This document shows positions 7,458 to 8,454 of a stretch of DNA of 8,454 bases, piece by piece (the stretch's first letter is position 1; each line of letters opens with the position of its first letter). The position numbers and the translations under genes were made by a program. The stretch is from CAZLPW01 sp964561495 (GTDB lineage: Bacteria > Fidelibacterota > Marinisomatia > Marinisomatales > UBA1611): NCBI GenBank assembly GCA_964561495.1, contig CAZLPW010000084.1, positions 1 to 8,454 of the forward strand. The letters are read 5' to 3'. The notes under the pieces were generated by a model that did not search any database, was not told the DNA's origin, and saw only the letters and a program-made list of their open reading frames with translations.

Positions 7458-8454
7458 CTGATTTTGAAGGTAGTTAGAGAAAATAAAGCTAGTAATAATC
7501 CAATTATCCAAAAACGAACTACAACTTTTGATTCTGGCCAGCCTTTCAGTTCGTAATGATGATGAATTGGCGCCATTAAAAAATATCTTTCACCTACACC
7601 TCTTTTTATTTTTGTCCATTTATACCAGCTGATTTGAATAATTACTGATATTGCTTCCCAAACGAAAACTCCACCAATTATAAATAACAATAATTCTTTT
7701 TTTAAAAGGACTGCTAATGTACCGAGCGCTGCGCCTGTAGATAAAGAACCGATATCTCCCATAAAAACTTCTGCTGGTGAGCTATTAAACCATAAATAAC
7801 CAAGGCATGCGCCAACCATTGCTCCAGAAAAAATAGCTAACTCGCCTGCACCAGGTAGATATATTATATTCAAATAGCTAGAATAATCTACTCTCCCTGA
7901 TATGTATGAAATAGCTGCAATTACTGAAAAGCAAATAGCCAACAAACCTGAGGCAAGACCATCCAAACCATCTGTCAAGTTTACTGCATTGGATGTCCCC
8001 GTGATTACTAAAATAACCATTATTGGGTAGATTAAACCAAGATCGATTTCTACGTTTTTTAAGAAAGGCACAGTTGTTTTTGTATTAAAATCTTTGAATT
8101 CAGGTATTGTGATTATCAAATAACTGACGAAGACTCCAAGTAATATTTGTCCAATTAATTTATAGCGCGCAATGAGACCCTTTTTTATCTTTTTTATAAC
8201 TTTTAAATAATCATCAACAAATCCTATTAGTCCCATCCAAACTATAGATAGTAAAACAATTTGTATAAATGGGCTGGAGAATTTAGAAAAGAGCAGGTTA
8301 GGGAGGAGTCCAGCCAAAAGGATGATAACTCCTCCCATAGTAGGCGTGCCCTTCTTCTTCATGTGAGATTTGGGTCCTGTAGGGCGAATTTCTTCCCCTA
8401 TTTGGTGTGTGTGTAGTATGTGGATAACCCAGGGCCCTATGATGAAGCTTATAA
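7454..8454 (-). CDS. mraY: Phospho-N-acetylmuramoyl-pentapeptide transferase MraY (5' end cut by window)
   Basis: MraY transfers phospho-MurNAc-pentapeptide to undecaprenyl phosphate, making lipid I; it is a polytopic inner-membrane enzyme needing Mg2+. The frame is open to the window edge, giving 332 whole codons, so roughly 30 N-terminal residues are missing relative to the usual 360. The first visible part, FIIGPWVI, then GEEIRPTGPKSHMKKKGTPTMGG, is the characteristic MraY loop, so the ATG at 8362 is internal and not the start. Further motifs, numbered from the first whole codon, are DDYLK (80-84), NAVNLTDGLDGLASG (155-169), FMGDIGSLSTGA (230-241) and the signature APIHHHYELKGWPE (294-307). 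These carry the conserved acidic residues and the histidine triad. Membrane segments alternate through the protein in the family pattern. It ends in TGA, overlapping the murD start as ATGA. It is the most upstream gene seen; any promoter lies outside the window. Confidence 0.97.
   Translation of the reverse strand, partial: ISFIIGPWVIHILHTHQIGEEIRPTGPKSHMKKKGTPTMGGVIILLAGLLPNLLFSKFSSPFIQIVLLSIVWMGLIGFVDDYLKVIKKIKKGLIARYKLIGQILLGVFVSYLIITIPEFKDFNTKTTVPFLKNVEIDLGLIYPIMVILVITGTSNAVNLTDGLDGLASGLLAICFSVIAAISYISGRVDYSSYLNIIYLPGAGELAIFSGAMVGACLGYLWFNSSPAEVFMGDIGSLSTGAALGTLAVLLKKELLLFIIGGVFVWEAISVIIQISWYKWTKIKRGVGERYFLMAPIHHHYELKGWPESKVVVRFWIIGLLLALFSLTTFKIR

Noticed and set aside
7458..7511. N-terminal extension of MurD from an ATG at 7511
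   Set aside because: The 18 extra residues lie within the conserved end of mraY and are not typical of MurD; the ATGA overlap at 7457 is a better start.
7365..7556. Plus-strand open frame opposite the mraY/murD junction
   Set aside because: It is a shadow of the two genes on the other strand with low-complexity aromatic runs and no domain.
8405..8416. GT dinucleotide run near the window edge
   Set aside because: It is only a few units long and codes for conserved-length MraY loop sequence; there is no sign that it is a functional repeat.

Overview
The whole window is part of one minus-strand dcw (division and cell wall) operon of a bacterium. In transcription order, from high to low coordinates, it holds mraY (5' end cut by the window), murD, ftsW, murG, murC, murB, ftsQ and ftsA (3' end cut by the window). 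Every gene overlaps the next by 4 to 11 nt. I see no intergenic stretch, internal promoter, terminator, RNA gene, mobile element or repeat array.

The DNA is strongly AT-rich, with A/T-rich third positions and TAA or TGA stops. The order murC-murB-ftsQ-ftsA, with no ddl between murB and ftsQ, differs from the enterobacterial cluster. It would fit a streamlined AT-rich marine lineage, possibly of the FCB/Marinimicrobia type. That placement is an inference from gene order and protein flavour and is low-confidence.

The genes work as a pathway. MurC and MurD add the first two amino acids to the UDP-MurNAc made by MurB. MraY and MurG build lipid I and lipid II at the inner face of the membrane. 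FtsW polymerises lipid II at the septum. FtsQ and FtsA belong to the divisome, as the periplasmic scaffold and the FtsZ membrane tether.

The most notable observation is that two adjacent essential genes each carry one in-frame TAA, with no frameshift and a well-conserved remainder. These are murG at 4195-4197 (codon 240 of 366) and murC at 2690-2692 (codon 376 of 466). Conventional gene calling would give a truncated MurG plus a small C-terminal piece, a truncated MurC, and an apparent gap of about 260 nt between murC and murB. That gap is in fact the conserved MurC C-terminus. Possible explanations are sequence error, recent nonsense mutation, suppression, or recoding of UAA. TAA also serves as the natural terminator of murD, ftsW and murB, which argues against a simple genome-wide reassignment. 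A second oddity is a non-canonical phosphate-2 motif in FtsA.
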